A DNA stretch of 64,000 nucleotides, taken from Serinus canaria. Its lineage: Eukaryota; Chordata; Aves; Passeriformes; Fringillidae. Where the stretch lies: the NCBI RefSeq assembly GCF_022539315.1, contig NC_066314.1, forward strand, positions 47,553,180 to 47,617,179, written 5' to 3'. Numbering within the stretch: position 1 is the first letter of the stretch; each line of letters starts with the position of its first letter. The translations under genes and the position numbers were made by a program. A model generated the notes under the pieces. The model searched no databases and was not told where the DNA came from. It saw only the letters and a list, made by a program, of their open reading frames with translations. Positions 1-10,905 of the stretch are shown one piece after another.

Positions 1-2324
1 TTTTATGAAATAGATCCTGCTTCCCAGTGACACCCAGAGACAGCAAGTGGGGAAGTGGCTTTGGAAACTGGCTTTCTCACCAGCAGCCAGGATCCTGCTG
101 TGAGGATGTCGAGGAGAGGCTTCTCCATAAGACTCCTTCATGCTGTTCTGTGAGGAGTGGGAGGAGAAGCTTGTTTTGGTTTGTGTTTTGTTTCCTTAAA
201 GCTTTGAAAAGGTGTGTCGCCTGCTGCAGTGTAATTAAGGCATTCTTACGTATGTTTGACTTTGAAAGCTGGTTTGTTGTAAGCTGTTCCTGGAAAATGC
301 CTTCAAAAAATGTTGTAAGGTGAAAGGGCGAGATTGGGTGTCAAGTTATGAACCAGGTACTTGTTGATATGATGCCCTAAACAGTTGTTGCTCAAGCTGC
401 AGGTTTGTATTAAGTGGTCCTGGCAGTGGTGTGGCTGCAGTATCATTTAGAACATGTGCAGTTCAGGGAAAGGAGAGAAGATAGGTCATCCCACTGGAGG
501 GAAGGTCCTGGATGAGGACTCAACTTACTGTGGTTCAAACCAAGCCTGCATCTGCTGATGTTGTTTAGCTTCTCTGCACCTCCAGAGGAGGATGTGCTGG
601 AGAGCTTCCCTTTGTAAACTCTGGCTGTGGGCATCTGATGAGGAAGGCAGGAATTAGGCTTGAACCCTTTCTGACTGAGCAGGGGGAAGGGAAGAAGATG
701 GAATGAAAGCAAGCTTGCACTTCCTCGGTGCTGTTCACCATTTGGAGTTGAAATCTATGGCCCGGAGATGGAGCAGTACTGGCATTTGGGTTCAGAAGGG
801 CATGGCTTTGTGATAGGCTAGATGGGATAGATAGAGAGATAGAGATCAGCACAGTTACCGAATGGAATGGTCCCAGTTGTCTCCCGCATTCCTTGTTACT
901 GCTGCAAGTATGCTGTGGTAAAGTAGCCAAGTAAAGACAACGTTTTTCAGCCAGATCTAGTCAGGGGAATGTGCTGGGGGAAGAGAGGCAGGAGGGGCTT
1001 CTTTGCCCCCTCAGCATAAGAAGCAGAAGACTTGGATTGTCTTGACGTGTTATCTGACAACTTGTTTTCAGCTAATTTAGCTAACTCGTCTGCTTCCTGG
1101 CATTGCCCTCTCCTGTTATCCCCATTTAATAGTACTTCCCAGCTTTATGAGGGTGTGATAAGGCTATTGCAGGCTGAGAAGTGATCCGATGAAACGCGTG
1201 TATGTGTATACATGTGCGAGAGGGAGAGAGACCTAAGAATAATTTCTGCTGTCAAAACCTCTGCGGGGAAAGAAATGGCATTGGCAAGGGCTGCTGACAG
1301 GTGGGAACGGGATGCCTTGGCACGGTCAGGTCCGTGCAGAGCTTTCCAACCCTGCCGGCCCGTTGTGTTGTGCTGACTGTGCGTGACTCAGCCGAGCGCT
1401 CGCCTCGGTGGCATTTCGCAGTTTGTCTGTAACACAATAGCACTGGAGCACTGCCGCCCATCAATTCTGAAACTAAAGGGGGTGGCAGCAATGGGCAGAA
1501 ACCTATTGATTGCTCTGTAAATCAGAAGGCTAAAGGAAAAAGCCCGATTCCCAGGAAAATTGCAGGTCTCTCACCTGCTGCGGGCAGAAGAGTCTTTCTG
1601 CCACCTCTTCTGGGCATGTGCAATATTAGTACTTAACTCTCGAGTATACAGGGACCATTGAAAGTCTGGAGTCTAAGATCAGTGCTAGTTCTTTCCACGT
1701 TTTGTGCAGGCAGATGATGGGATTTCAGCAGGGCTGGATTAGGTCAAATAATGGTGCTAGAGGGTTCACCCTTGCTTATAAAGGAATCCCAAAGAGAAAC
1801 GGGATAAGTGAACTATTGGAACTTGTGTGAGCCGGTGTAGAAGAGCCAGAACTTGATGCCTCTGCTTTTTGGATTGATGCCTGTTTTTGCAGCAGAAAAC
1901 AAAGATCTGTGACATAGAATTATCCCTCTTGCTTTTGCCAGCAGTGGGTTCTGCCCCAGAGATGCCTGGCTTTGGGAATGGTAAACAGAAGAATTTAGCT
2001 GGTGTAATGTCTGTGAAAGGAAACAGCTCGAGGAGGAGCAAAGGTATTGGTCAGAGGTGGGATATGACTGGGTTAATGTGGGACAGAGACAAATGTCAGT
2101 GCCAGGGTGGAAGAATGCATGCAGTGGAGTTAGAGATTTGGGGGAGATGATGAATTGATGGGCAGAAGATGGACAGATGGAAAGAGATTTTGGAAGGGGT
2201 CCCAAAATTGCCCCATTTAATACATTTGGGAGAGTTATCGTTCTGCTCATCAGGCATATGTTTTGGGAATGGGCCAGGGGAGTTTTCAACAGAATCAAAA
2301 TCACAATCTCAGCTTTCTTTTCTT

Positions 2325-2440
2325 TAAAAAAAACCACCCAAAACCAAAACACAAAACAACCAAAAAAACCCAAACCCAACCAAAAAACCTGTTGGGAAAA
2401 GAAAGAAAAGAAACAAAAAACCCATCAACCAAAAAAAATT
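2325..2440. repeat. A/C-rich low-complexity tract
   Basis: The plus strand is almost entirely A and C, with runs of three to eight A separated by CC or CAAC. Its complement resembles the T/G-rich tracts near 4.1, 6.9, 29.9 and 50.7 kb, so it is probably the same kind of repeat in the other orientation. Open frames across it encode only lysine/asparagine/proline-rich low-complexity peptide and are not genes. Confidence 0.85.
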
Positions 2441-3423
2441 CAGCAAACCAGACTCATTATTTTGGGGTCATTCATTAAGAAGCTTTTTAGAAATAAATAA
2501 AAATCTGTTTACTGTTAATATCTCTTAGTTTCTTATGCAAGTATAACCAGGAGTTTCACATAGATTCAGGACAGATGTAGAGGTAACTTGGGAAAAGTGG
2601 AATGACAGGAAATTATGTTGGTCACAACTGAAATGTTCAGCACAACCAAAGCACTTGAGCTAGTGAACCTTTTTTACAGCACATGTTGCCCCTGTGCCAC
2701 AGACTGTTAATTTTCTCTTACCTGGAGCAGATGGAGAAAACCTCTGGGGATGGGATTTTTCTCTTGTGACTGGAGAAAAGTCTCTGTGCACTCTGGAGAG
2801 AGAAGAGTCACACGTCTTGCTTTCCTGTGTCTGGGTTAGCAGGAAAGTTCCATGAGGATCATGGCTATACTGGATCCATGTTTGCTTAAGGTGCTGAGGG
2901 ATGCTGAGGTCAGACAAGCTTTCTCTGCTGCAGTGGGGAACTGCTATAATAACTGCTCTTTCTGCTGTTATGGGCCACACAAGGATATTTATTAGGCTAA
3001 TGAGCAAATTATAATTCAAAGCTTTAGGATGAACAAAAAAAGAAATGTATGTTAGCTCCCAACTGGTAATGGTTATAGGATCAGAGTCACAGAATTCTTG
3101 AATTTCTAAGTTTTCCCAAGTGACCAGTGCTTGGATGAGATGCAGCTATATATGAGTATGTGGTTATATCCTTAAAGGTAGAAATGTATGTATGCATCAT
3201 GGTCATAATACAGAAAATGAGGAAAAAAGCAACCTTAACTAATTTCCTGCCTTTTTAAATGTCAATTCCCATTCATAAAGCACAGAGAAAGGGGTAGTTT
3301 TGTTTCCTAAGGAGATATTTTTCTTCTCCCTACTGAAAGAAAATGAAGAAAGCTTTGGTCATGCATTTAAATGCAGCTGAGTTTGGTTTGTGGTGCAGAG
3401 GTCTAAGTGTGCATTAGGACATG

Positions 3424-3467
3424 ACCTGCCTAGTGTACCTAGTGTACACTAGTACCTGCCTAGTGTA
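3424..3467. repeat. Direct repeat pair flanking a perfect 14-bp palindrome
   Basis: The 14-mer ACCTGCCTAGTGTA occurs at 3424-3437 and again, exactly, at 3454-3467. Between them lies the perfect palindrome CTAGTGTACACTAG (3439-3452). The nested copies of CTAGTGTA suggest local duplication and inversion by replication slippage. No coding or known mobile-element context is visible. Confidence 0.85.
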
Positions 3468-4078
3468 TCACCTCTGTATACAGAGAGGAGGTTTTGTGTA
3501 GATTGTATTGACCTGTTATCCAAAGGCAGTTTTGGATTACAGTTTATCTGGGCTGGTTTCAAATCCTCAAGGAGAAATACTTTTTAATCATTCAAGCTGG
3601 ATGCTGCCCGAGTTTTGGAATCTTGCAAATATGTTGGCATTTATGTAATAAACACAAACTTTAAGAGTGTTTCTTTTCCTTGAGGAACTCTTGACTTCAT
3701 AAGCTTTTATTGTGAGCTGGTTGTTAGGGCTGAGAATTTGCCACTGACTCCCTCTCCCCACCCCAAAACAAACAAATAAATAGAACCATATGTAGTTGAC
3801 TTCATCCTCCAAACAGGCTCTTTGGCTACTTCCCTGTGAAATCAGCAGGGTTGTTTTTGTTTTTTTTTTTTCCTTCAAGTTTTGAGACATGCCAGACCGC
3901 TGAGGCTATGGGGAGAAGGAAGATGTTAGCCCTAGTGATGACTCTTAAGTCAGCTGTCAGCTCAGTCCGGAGTATCGGTCATTTTCCCATTGCTAAAGTC
4001 ACTGCAACATGCTTTTCTTGCCTTGTTCCCTGTGTGAAATGAGTTACTGTAGCAAAAGGGTTTTAAAGACATTCTTTG

Positions 4079-4151
4079 TTGTTTGGGTTGAGTTTTTTTT
4101 TTTTTTGGTGGTTGTTTGGTTTAGTTGGTTTTTTTTTTGTTGTTGTTGTTC
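4079..4151. repeat. T/G-rich low-complexity tract
   Basis: Runs of T up to about 13 bases are mixed with GG and GTT units and end in a short GTT repeat. It is one of several similar tracts in the window. No function can be assigned. Confidence 0.85.
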
Positions 4152-6429
4152 AAAATAGAAACATTTAATCATCTTTTTAATCCTAGCTTCAATGTACAGC
4201 CAAACAACATTTTTTTTTTTTTAGTGGCTGTTTCTGGTTTAGGCTTGACATAAATCTATTTCAATTGGCCAGTGCTGTGATGCAATTCAGATTATGAAGT
4301 GGCCAGGTACAGATCAGCCTGATTCTGCATTTTATTCCGTGTGATACTACTGACTTGCCATGTGGCCTTTGCTCACTCACTTGTAAATTTACATCTTTTA
4401 TTTCATTTTCTTTGAAATCAGAGTAGCTCCTGCTTGTTTAATATAGTTGATTTTGGTAGAAGAATCTTAATATTAGAGAAGAGGGAGCACACCTGGTGAC
4501 TTAGCAGAATTAGGATGAAGAGCATGAAGGGGCAGAAAGGGACCAGTGACAGAAAAAAAGGGAAGTTTAAACTGAGAGGTACTGGCAGGAGGCTGGTGTG
4601 GAGCTGCAGGAATGGGAAGAATTATTCAAAAAGTGAGAGGAAAGGAGATGCTGCAGATCAAAGAAGGAAAGGAAGTGGAACTTAAATGAAACCAGTGATT
4701 GGAGAAACGTGGGTTAAGTCAAGGAGTTGGAAGAAAGGAAAGGGATGGAATAAGGAAAAGGGTTTGTTCAGATCACAAGCTTTGTAGATCATCTGATTTG
4801 TACCTTTCAGACACTACCCTTATGTTTCTAAACGTAGGGCAAAATGAGGCTTGTTTTTTTTTGTTTGGTTTTTTTTTTTTTTTTAAACCTCTGAATCTGG
4901 ATTATCACATTAAATAATTTGGAGTAGGAAGATCTCTAAAGTTTGCTCTTCGAGGTCACAGTGGTTTCTGATAGCACCCTCCTTTCCCTAGAAAATAGTC
5001 CCTCAAACTGTTGTGTTAATGGCTTGGCACAGTCCCTGCCAATTTGTCCTGCTGGCTTTCAAATTATTGTCCTGTGTCGTAGAGGACAACTTCTAACATG
5101 TAAAGCATTTAAAAAATCAACAAAAAGTAGCTACAGAGAGTTTGTTGTCTGTGGATTTTTTGTCTTTCTTTCCTGTTTAGAGAGTAATGTGCCTGATTTA
5201 AAACTGTGCCCAGTAAAGCCTTTAGCTTTGTTTGATTGTTCTCAGTGGTGGTTGTTCCCTTTTCCCTGCTGCCAAGTCTGTGTGTGAGGAAGGACTGGTG
5301 AGGAGAAGGGATGCAGCAGTGATGGTTTGTGGTGACTTGTTTCTGGAAATAAGAGCGGGATGGCCCATGCAGGGCTGAAACAGGGCAGGGTGGGGGGCTG
5401 GGGAGTGCTGCTGTTCCTATTGTTCTGCCAGACTGCGTGATTCAGCCACAAAGCAGCTGGTTCTCAAAATTAATGTTTAAAACTTCCCATTTTGAAAAAT
5501 ACTGGTTTAAAATATAATGAAACACAATAAAAACATTAAGACTGATACTTTGAAACTACCTGAAGGCAGATGGATCGCTTGAAAATTCTCCCAGTAAAAA
5601 TATTTCTATTTTCTCTCAATGAAACAGTATGTTAAAGTGTAACCTTGGGTCTTGAATAAGCTTCTGCAGTGACTAATTAGGCAGTGGAAAAGCAGAAAAA
5701 TCACCTCACCTCTGACCGCAGCACTACTTAAGAAAGTTGTGGAAAATATGGGCAACCACTGCAATCCTGAATTGTAAGAAGAGGTGGAGATGGAGCAGCT
5801 GCCTTCCCCAGGGCTCTGGTAGGTGCTGCATTGACTAGCAGCACCCATAACCACTCCTGCTAAGATTAATAAGGAGGAGAGACTTGTTCCTTAATGCACA
5901 ATCATCACTCGTGGGAGCCAGGGGAGACTTTCTGGGTATTCTGGTGCAGCCCATCCCCACTGGCACAGAATGGGGCAGGTGCCCTGCCCTGTCAGGGCCA
6001 TTGGAGGACACAGGGGACTGTAGTGTCCTGGGCAGGATGGACCAAAGGCGCTGCCAGATGTGGCAGCTCCTGAGTTAAGCTTTATCTCCTCCTTCACTGA
6101 GGGCTCATCTCCTTCAAATGGTGACAGCACTGTGAAATCTTTCAGGAGCCACGTTTCCTTGAAAGTTGGGATGGCAGGGGAAGAAGCAGGGAAAAAGGTT
6201 GTGTTTTTTTTCAAATCTTGTTTAGGCTTTTGTTTGCCTGGGTTTTTTCCCCATGGAGAGTGTCCAGCTCTCTGTTTCAGGCTGGTTTTCGTCTTTGAGA
6301 AATTCCTGTGAAACAATCAGACGATTTGAGGGTGTGTGAGATGCTTCTGTATTTTGAGTCCTAATCACTTAGGTGAAAAAGAATAAGTAAATTATATATT
6401 GAACTGCTAACTGGTGCTGAGGCCTGGTG

Positions 6430-6576
6430 GTTTCCATGGCAACAGGGCTGGAAATAGCTGCCTGTGACGTCACCAGCAGGCACAGGTAGATCCGAATCCT
6501 GTTGTTGCTGTTTCCTCCTGAAGAAGTGAGTGTGGCAGGCACAAACACCTTGACATTGCAATTAACATATGCAAAT
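6430..6576. promoter_or_regulatory. Candidate regulatory module: RFX X-box, CRE and POU octamer
   Basis: Three near-consensus sites lie within 147 bases. GTTTCCATGGCAAC (6430-6443) fits the palindromic RFX X-box. TGACGTCA (6465-6472) is a perfect CREB/ATF site. ATGCAAAT (6569-6576) is a perfect octamer for POU/OCT factors. RFX followed by a CREB-type site recalls the X/X2 arrangement of MHC class II promoters, although there the two sites are adjacent and here 21 bases separate them. The motifs are seen directly; that they form an enhancer or promoter is inference. A GTGAGT (6526-6531) could be a splice donor of a short exon, but support is weak. Confidence 0.4.
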
Positions 6577-6580
6577 ATCC

Positions 6581-6619
6581 ATGCCACCCTGGTGGTGCCT
6601 GTCCATCACCAGGGTGCAT
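6581..6619. other. Near-perfect hairpin-forming inverted repeat
   Basis: Bases 6581-6597 can pair with 6604-6619. The stem has 16 pairs including one G-T wobble, with one bulged base (C6584) and a 6-base loop. The core CACCCTGGTG / CACCAGGGTG is a perfect 10-bp inverted repeat. The stem is shorter than a typical microRNA precursor, so a cruciform or dimeric protein-binding site is at least as likely. It begins 5 bases after the octamer of the neighbouring regulatory cluster. Confidence 0.75.
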
Positions 6620-6928
6620 CGAGCTCCCTGTGGGCACAGCAGAAGTATCTGGGCCCTCTTGCAGGTACTGAGCGGGACCAGATCCCCCCACCCCACACCT
6701 CTCTGCATTGGCCACACTGGGGTGCAGAGCCGCAGCGTGAGACTTTTCAGCCCCATGTCCAGGTTAAGGGGCTCAGGTCTTCTCCTCCAGTGGCTGGTGA
6801 TGCCCCAGTTACCCAAGCTGCTCCTCTAATTCATCTTGCAGCTGCAGTATTGCATGTGAGAGGGGAGAGATTTCTAAACAGCTCGGACACCATTTCTTCT
6901 TTCTGGAGATGGATAGAAGACCCGGTAG

Positions 6929-6995
6929 GTTTAGGTTTGGTTTTGGTTTAGTTGTTTTTGTTTGGTTTGGGGTTTTTTTGGTAATTTGGTTGTTG
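6929..6995. repeat. T/G-rich low-complexity tract
   Basis: Repeated GGTTT, GGTTTT and GTTTTT units without a fixed period. It belongs to the same class as the tracts near 4.1, 29.9 and 50.7 kb. Confidence 0.85.
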
Positions 6996-9848
6996 TAGGT
7001 TTCGATTTTGCTGTTTTCTGGAGGATTTGGCTTTATTTTCCCTTTCTCTTTTATCTTTGAGATGCCAGGAATGTAAACTCTGATCTTTTCTGGCATTGCT
7101 GAAGGACAAGTGGGAGGTGTAAATGAATCTATGAATGTGAATGTTTAAAATGTTAATTAAAGGGGTGAATGTGGTGAATCTTTAACAAAGGCCTTTTCTA
7201 CTTAAAATATTAATTACTTGCTGAAGTAAATACATCTTAAGCAAAACAAACAACCAGTCTGATTCAGCAGGGTTATTTGATTATCCTGGCAAAGTCAAGA
7301 ATGGAGGTTCTGCCTGAAGCCTTTCACTGCACTGTAGGTACAGGAGTGTCACGGTCCTGTGTGACAGGGACTGACCCACGCTGGAGCCTGGTTAGACACA
7401 AGAAAGGTGGATGTGAAGAGTTAGTTGCAGTTTAGCTGTGGAATTAAGTATCCTTTAGCCAGCAGCAACCCCCCCTCACCCCACTAATCTGATTACCTAG
7501 CTCCACGCATGGTCAAAATCCAGTGGATGTGATACTTCCTTCCATGTGTTTTCTGGTGTTTGTGTTCAATTTCGTTTTAGCTGTCCCGAGTGATTGCATT
7601 TCCAATGTTTTCCTGAGAAAACAAGACCGTATGTCTCCTGTTAAGGTGACCTGTCCTCTTTTTCCCCATGCAGCAGCAGTCAGGTTGTGTTGAATACTCA
7701 GGTGGCACTGAATGATCCTCTTTTTAGTTTGTGCTTCTCAGAGCTTTGTAGGCAGTTTGGGTCCTGGCTCATTGGTCATTGCTTAGCGAGATCTCCTCTT
7801 TAGTCTTTGTGTTTTTAAATAATTTCTGCTTCTTGATAATCCACTTGTTGCTTTTCTGCAACCTTCTATTTTGTCTTGAAGTTTTTTTGAGCAGGTTTAG
7901 CCCAGAGTTAAATACTAGCTTCCTGGTATGGTTGCAACCAAAATAATTTGAGGATTGTCAGCTCTAGAGATTGCTAATAATACAGTAAGCACATGCAGCA
8001 AGTACAGCTATTTGCTTCCAGCAGTGCCCACCTGTACACAGAAGAGGCTCTGTCACAACAGTCTTCTCCAGGAGACTGTGTGCTGCATCTCCTGTGCCTG
8101 TGTCACTGCAATGGCTCTGAGTACCAAACAGTGATGATTCAGGTGTGATGGCTGGTTCTCTCAGGAAGGGTCTCATGTTGTCTCTTCCCTGTGGTAAAAA
8201 CAGATGCCCTCTGGACCATGGTTTCCATGTAGATGTAAACGCTTATCTGTCATGCAAGCATAAAAACATGCAGAGTTTATAAAGAGAAAAATGACATGGG
8301 GCAATGCACAGGCTGTTTTACTGGGTGCTGCGGTTTGCAGGGTGTTGTTTGCAGATAGGGCTCTGCAGCGACTGCCTGTTATGCTTCACAGGCCATCAAT
8401 GACCTGTGGACACAGTTTAGGTGATGCTGTTCTAGGGCCTTATCTATACTAGAAAAAGGAAGACAAATGATGCGTAGTTTATCGTTTTGTTGTAAAGCTA
8501 AATGGCATTGTGGAAGGGTTTGTGGTGTTCTTTAATGTCAGGAGCTGATTCTTGCATGTGCTGCAGCTGTGCTTCTGCTGCCAGAGGTGAAATAACTGTC
8601 CTGATTTCATCAGTGTAGATGCAGATAAATGTAGTTGGAGCTACAGAAGACTCCTGCCTTTATAATGTAATTCTTTTCGGAAGCATCTCCAAGTGTTACT
8701 AGCTCCTTTTTTCTTGCTTTAATGGACTTTAAGCCATTCATATTATTATGGCTTCCAAGGGTTTTTTTCTTCTATCTTGGTTTGTAGACAGTGCCCCAAG
8801 AAGTGAATAGATATGACTATGAAAAATATGAAGATCTCCAAAACCTTCCCGACAGAAGGGAAACCTTACAAGGCATTCCACTGCTGGAGTCTTGAGTTAG
8901 CTGTGCTACCACTAGTGATGAGGTAGAGGAGTTTGAGATCACCTGTGGCTTGTTAGAGGCAACATCAGAATTTAGAACTGAACACCTAGTGCTCAGGGTT
9001 TTTCAAACAGTCATGAGAACCTGGTCTTTGTTTAGACACCTTAGTCTTAGCTGAGCATTTAAAAGATGCCTTTCCTACTTAGACATGCAGTGATTATATA
9101 TGGTATGCTTGAAGGACTACAATCAGCATTTATGGTACCTGCTACTATGAACACTTGTAGTGCTCCTCACGGTTTCTAACACCTTCTGTCTTTCATGCAT
9201 ATGTCTTTCAGAAAATGAAACCTTGGGACAAAAATCAGCGCACTTTTGTCATATAGCCATATTGATAGGACAAGAAAGAATGGCACTGCTCAGTGTTCCC
9301 ATCAGAGGAGCAAGCAAATGCATCTGTCAGGAAGGATTTAGTGATGGGTGTTAAGATAATGAGCTACAGGGAGGTAGACTATGACTTTTCACTCTTTGCT
9401 TGCCGTCTCTACCTTTCTCCTTTACAAGGAGAGTTTACAAGGTCTTCAGGAAAAGGAAAAGCTGTTACTGTTGCTGATTGCTCAACTCTTCCAGAGTTCT
9501 TGATCTCTGCAGATGCTGCGTGTAATACCCCTGCAGTGGTATTGCTTGGGAAGGGTGAAAACCTCCCCAAGATAGGGGTTTATTGTCTTTAAACCTGAGG
9601 CTTGCTCAGGTTTTGGTGGCTGCAGTCTCCAAAATTAGATGGTTTGTGTTTGGATTTAGGATATCCTCAATTGGGCCTACTGGGGAGAAACTGCTGTTTA
9701 TGCACTCTAAAGTAACCACTTTGTCTTTCATCTGCCACAGGGTGGATGGAAGGGGAAAGAGGACCTCATGCAGGGCTCAGGAGTGAGGGGTGGGTGGGAG
9801 ATGATCTTCAGGGAATCAGTCTGGTGGCTGGAAGGAGTTGGGCCTCAT
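6996..9848. other. Non-coding stretch, no gene seen
   Basis: Ordinary unique-looking vertebrate DNA. Short open frames occur on both strands and none resembles a known protein. AT-rich sequence near 7130-7260 with several ATTAAT/TTAATTA motifs could bind homeodomain proteins, but this is not distinctive. Confidence 0.6.
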
Positions 9849-9886
9849 TTAAAATGGCTGCTGCCGCATTCGAGGGGCCATTTTAA
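9849..9886. repeat. Perfect 10-bp inverted repeat of YY1-like half sites
   Basis: TTAAAATGGC (9849-9858) and its exact reverse complement GCCATTTTAA (9877-9886) flank an 18-base spacer. AAAATGGC is close to the YY1 core AAGATGGC, so two inverted YY1-like sites are possible. The repeat is seen directly; protein binding is inference. Confidence 0.7.
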
Positions 9887-10729
9887 GTGCCTGTTATCCT
9901 ACTCTTGCTTAGGGCTGTAATTTGAATGAATGTGAAGCCAACAAAAATGTTAGATTCCAATACAAATCTGTTCTGATTTGGGGATTCATCTGAGTCCCAA
10001 CAATGTGTAAAGTACTGCGGGATGAGAGGTGATACATTGTGGAAATGTAAGATATGAATTTTATATTTATTACTGACTTGGCAGGGTGCTTTTCACATCA
10101 CCATTCTGGTACAATTTTGATTAGATTTTTATGCTGAGCATCAGAGAAACACTGCTTGTGTGTACGTAATTCTCTTTGCCTATTGTGCATCCCTTCTCTG
10201 ATAAGGAGAACTGTGTGCTGATGAGACAGGGTTGACAGTCATTGCACTGTAACTATCCAGTGCAGACAGTGCCAGTTAAAACTTCCTCTGCCAGTGTGGT
10301 GGATGTGTTGACACGGAGCAGAGTGCCACTCGCAGTGGGAGAACAGGTAAGTTTCTGTCTTGCCCAGCTGACCTCTGCAAGAGTTTGTAAGGGTGATGGT
10401 AGCCTCTGTCATCTTGCTGCGTATGGTGGAACCTGTTCAGTGGTCCTCAGTCCATGTGTTGATCTCATTTGTGATAAATTGTTGTCTTGTAATGGATTTT
10501 GTTTACTCCCAGCATGTTCTGGCTCTGAGCTGGCATTGAAAGCAGGTAAAATTCATCTGCAGATGGAGTGCTGTATGTTCTCTCACAGGTATTCATTTGC
10601 TTTAGATGGGAAAGCATCAGCATGGGAAATACCCTTTTCTGTAGACTACCTTACAGAGTTAGAGTTCTGGGGCAGAGGTAAATCTGATGTGTATATTTAT
10701 ATTTAGTTATTTATGCAACTCTTGTCTTT
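9887..10729. other. Non-coding stretch with an isolated consensus splice donor
   Basis: No recognisable gene. An open frame of 154 codons on the plus strand (10242-10706) matches no family I know. A full-consensus donor CAG|GTAAGT has its GT at 10347-10348, with a possible acceptor ending in CCAG at 10257-10260, so a small spliced non-coding exon is conceivable. Such a donor can occur by chance in 64 kb. Confidence 0.4.
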
Positions 10730-10905
10730 TGTATAGAGCTTTTTACAAGCACTGGTGCATGTATTTCACCTTGCTTTGTGTCAAAAGTAGTAGCGTCCCC
10801 ATTTTATAGCTTAATAAAGAGCTGTGTTGTGTGTTTGAGATGGTGCATTAAAACTGGGAATTAAACCTAGACCTCTCAGATTCTTGGTTCAGTGTCCAAT
10901 ACTCA
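10730..10905 (+). repeat. Ancient MIR/CORE-type SINE fragment
   Basis: The order of sub-motifs matches the 3' half of MIR-like SINEs. A GAGCTTTTTACAAGCA-type segment comes first, followed by TCCCCATTTTATAG (10796-10809). Then comes a degenerate spacer and a segment reading roughly as gggaattaaacctagacctctcagatt, which corresponds to the usual 'ggattcgaacccaggtctcc' portion. The match is from memory of the family consensus and the copy is diverged, so boundaries are approximate. These SINEs are relics from early amniote history and are inactive. Confidence 0.5.

Larger units (their letters stand above)
1..6429. other. Non-coding stretch upstream of TCF20
   Basis: No coding region is convincing here. 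Open frames are short (under about 190 codons), lie on both strands at the same places and encode no recognisable domain. The stretch holds an A/C-rich tract, T/G-rich tracts and one palindromic direct-repeat cluster, listed separately. A mildly CpG-containing patch near 1340-1480 includes TGACTCAGC (1384-1392), which matches an AP-1/MAF-type site, but one site is weak evidence. Whether this is intergenic DNA or an intron of a long alternative TCF20 transcript cannot be decided from the sequence. Confidence 0.6.

Noticed and set aside
1813..2379. 188-codon minus-strand frame
   Set aside because: Crosses the A/C-rich low-complexity tract and shows no domain; opposing frames overlap.
6584..6619. 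CTCF-like CACCAGGGTG in the hairpin
   Set aside because: Differs from the CTCF core at important positions in both orientations.
10242..10706. 154-codon plus-strand frame
   Set aside because: Cys/Ser-rich without known motifs, runs through an apparent splice donor at 10347 and is not recognisable as a protein.
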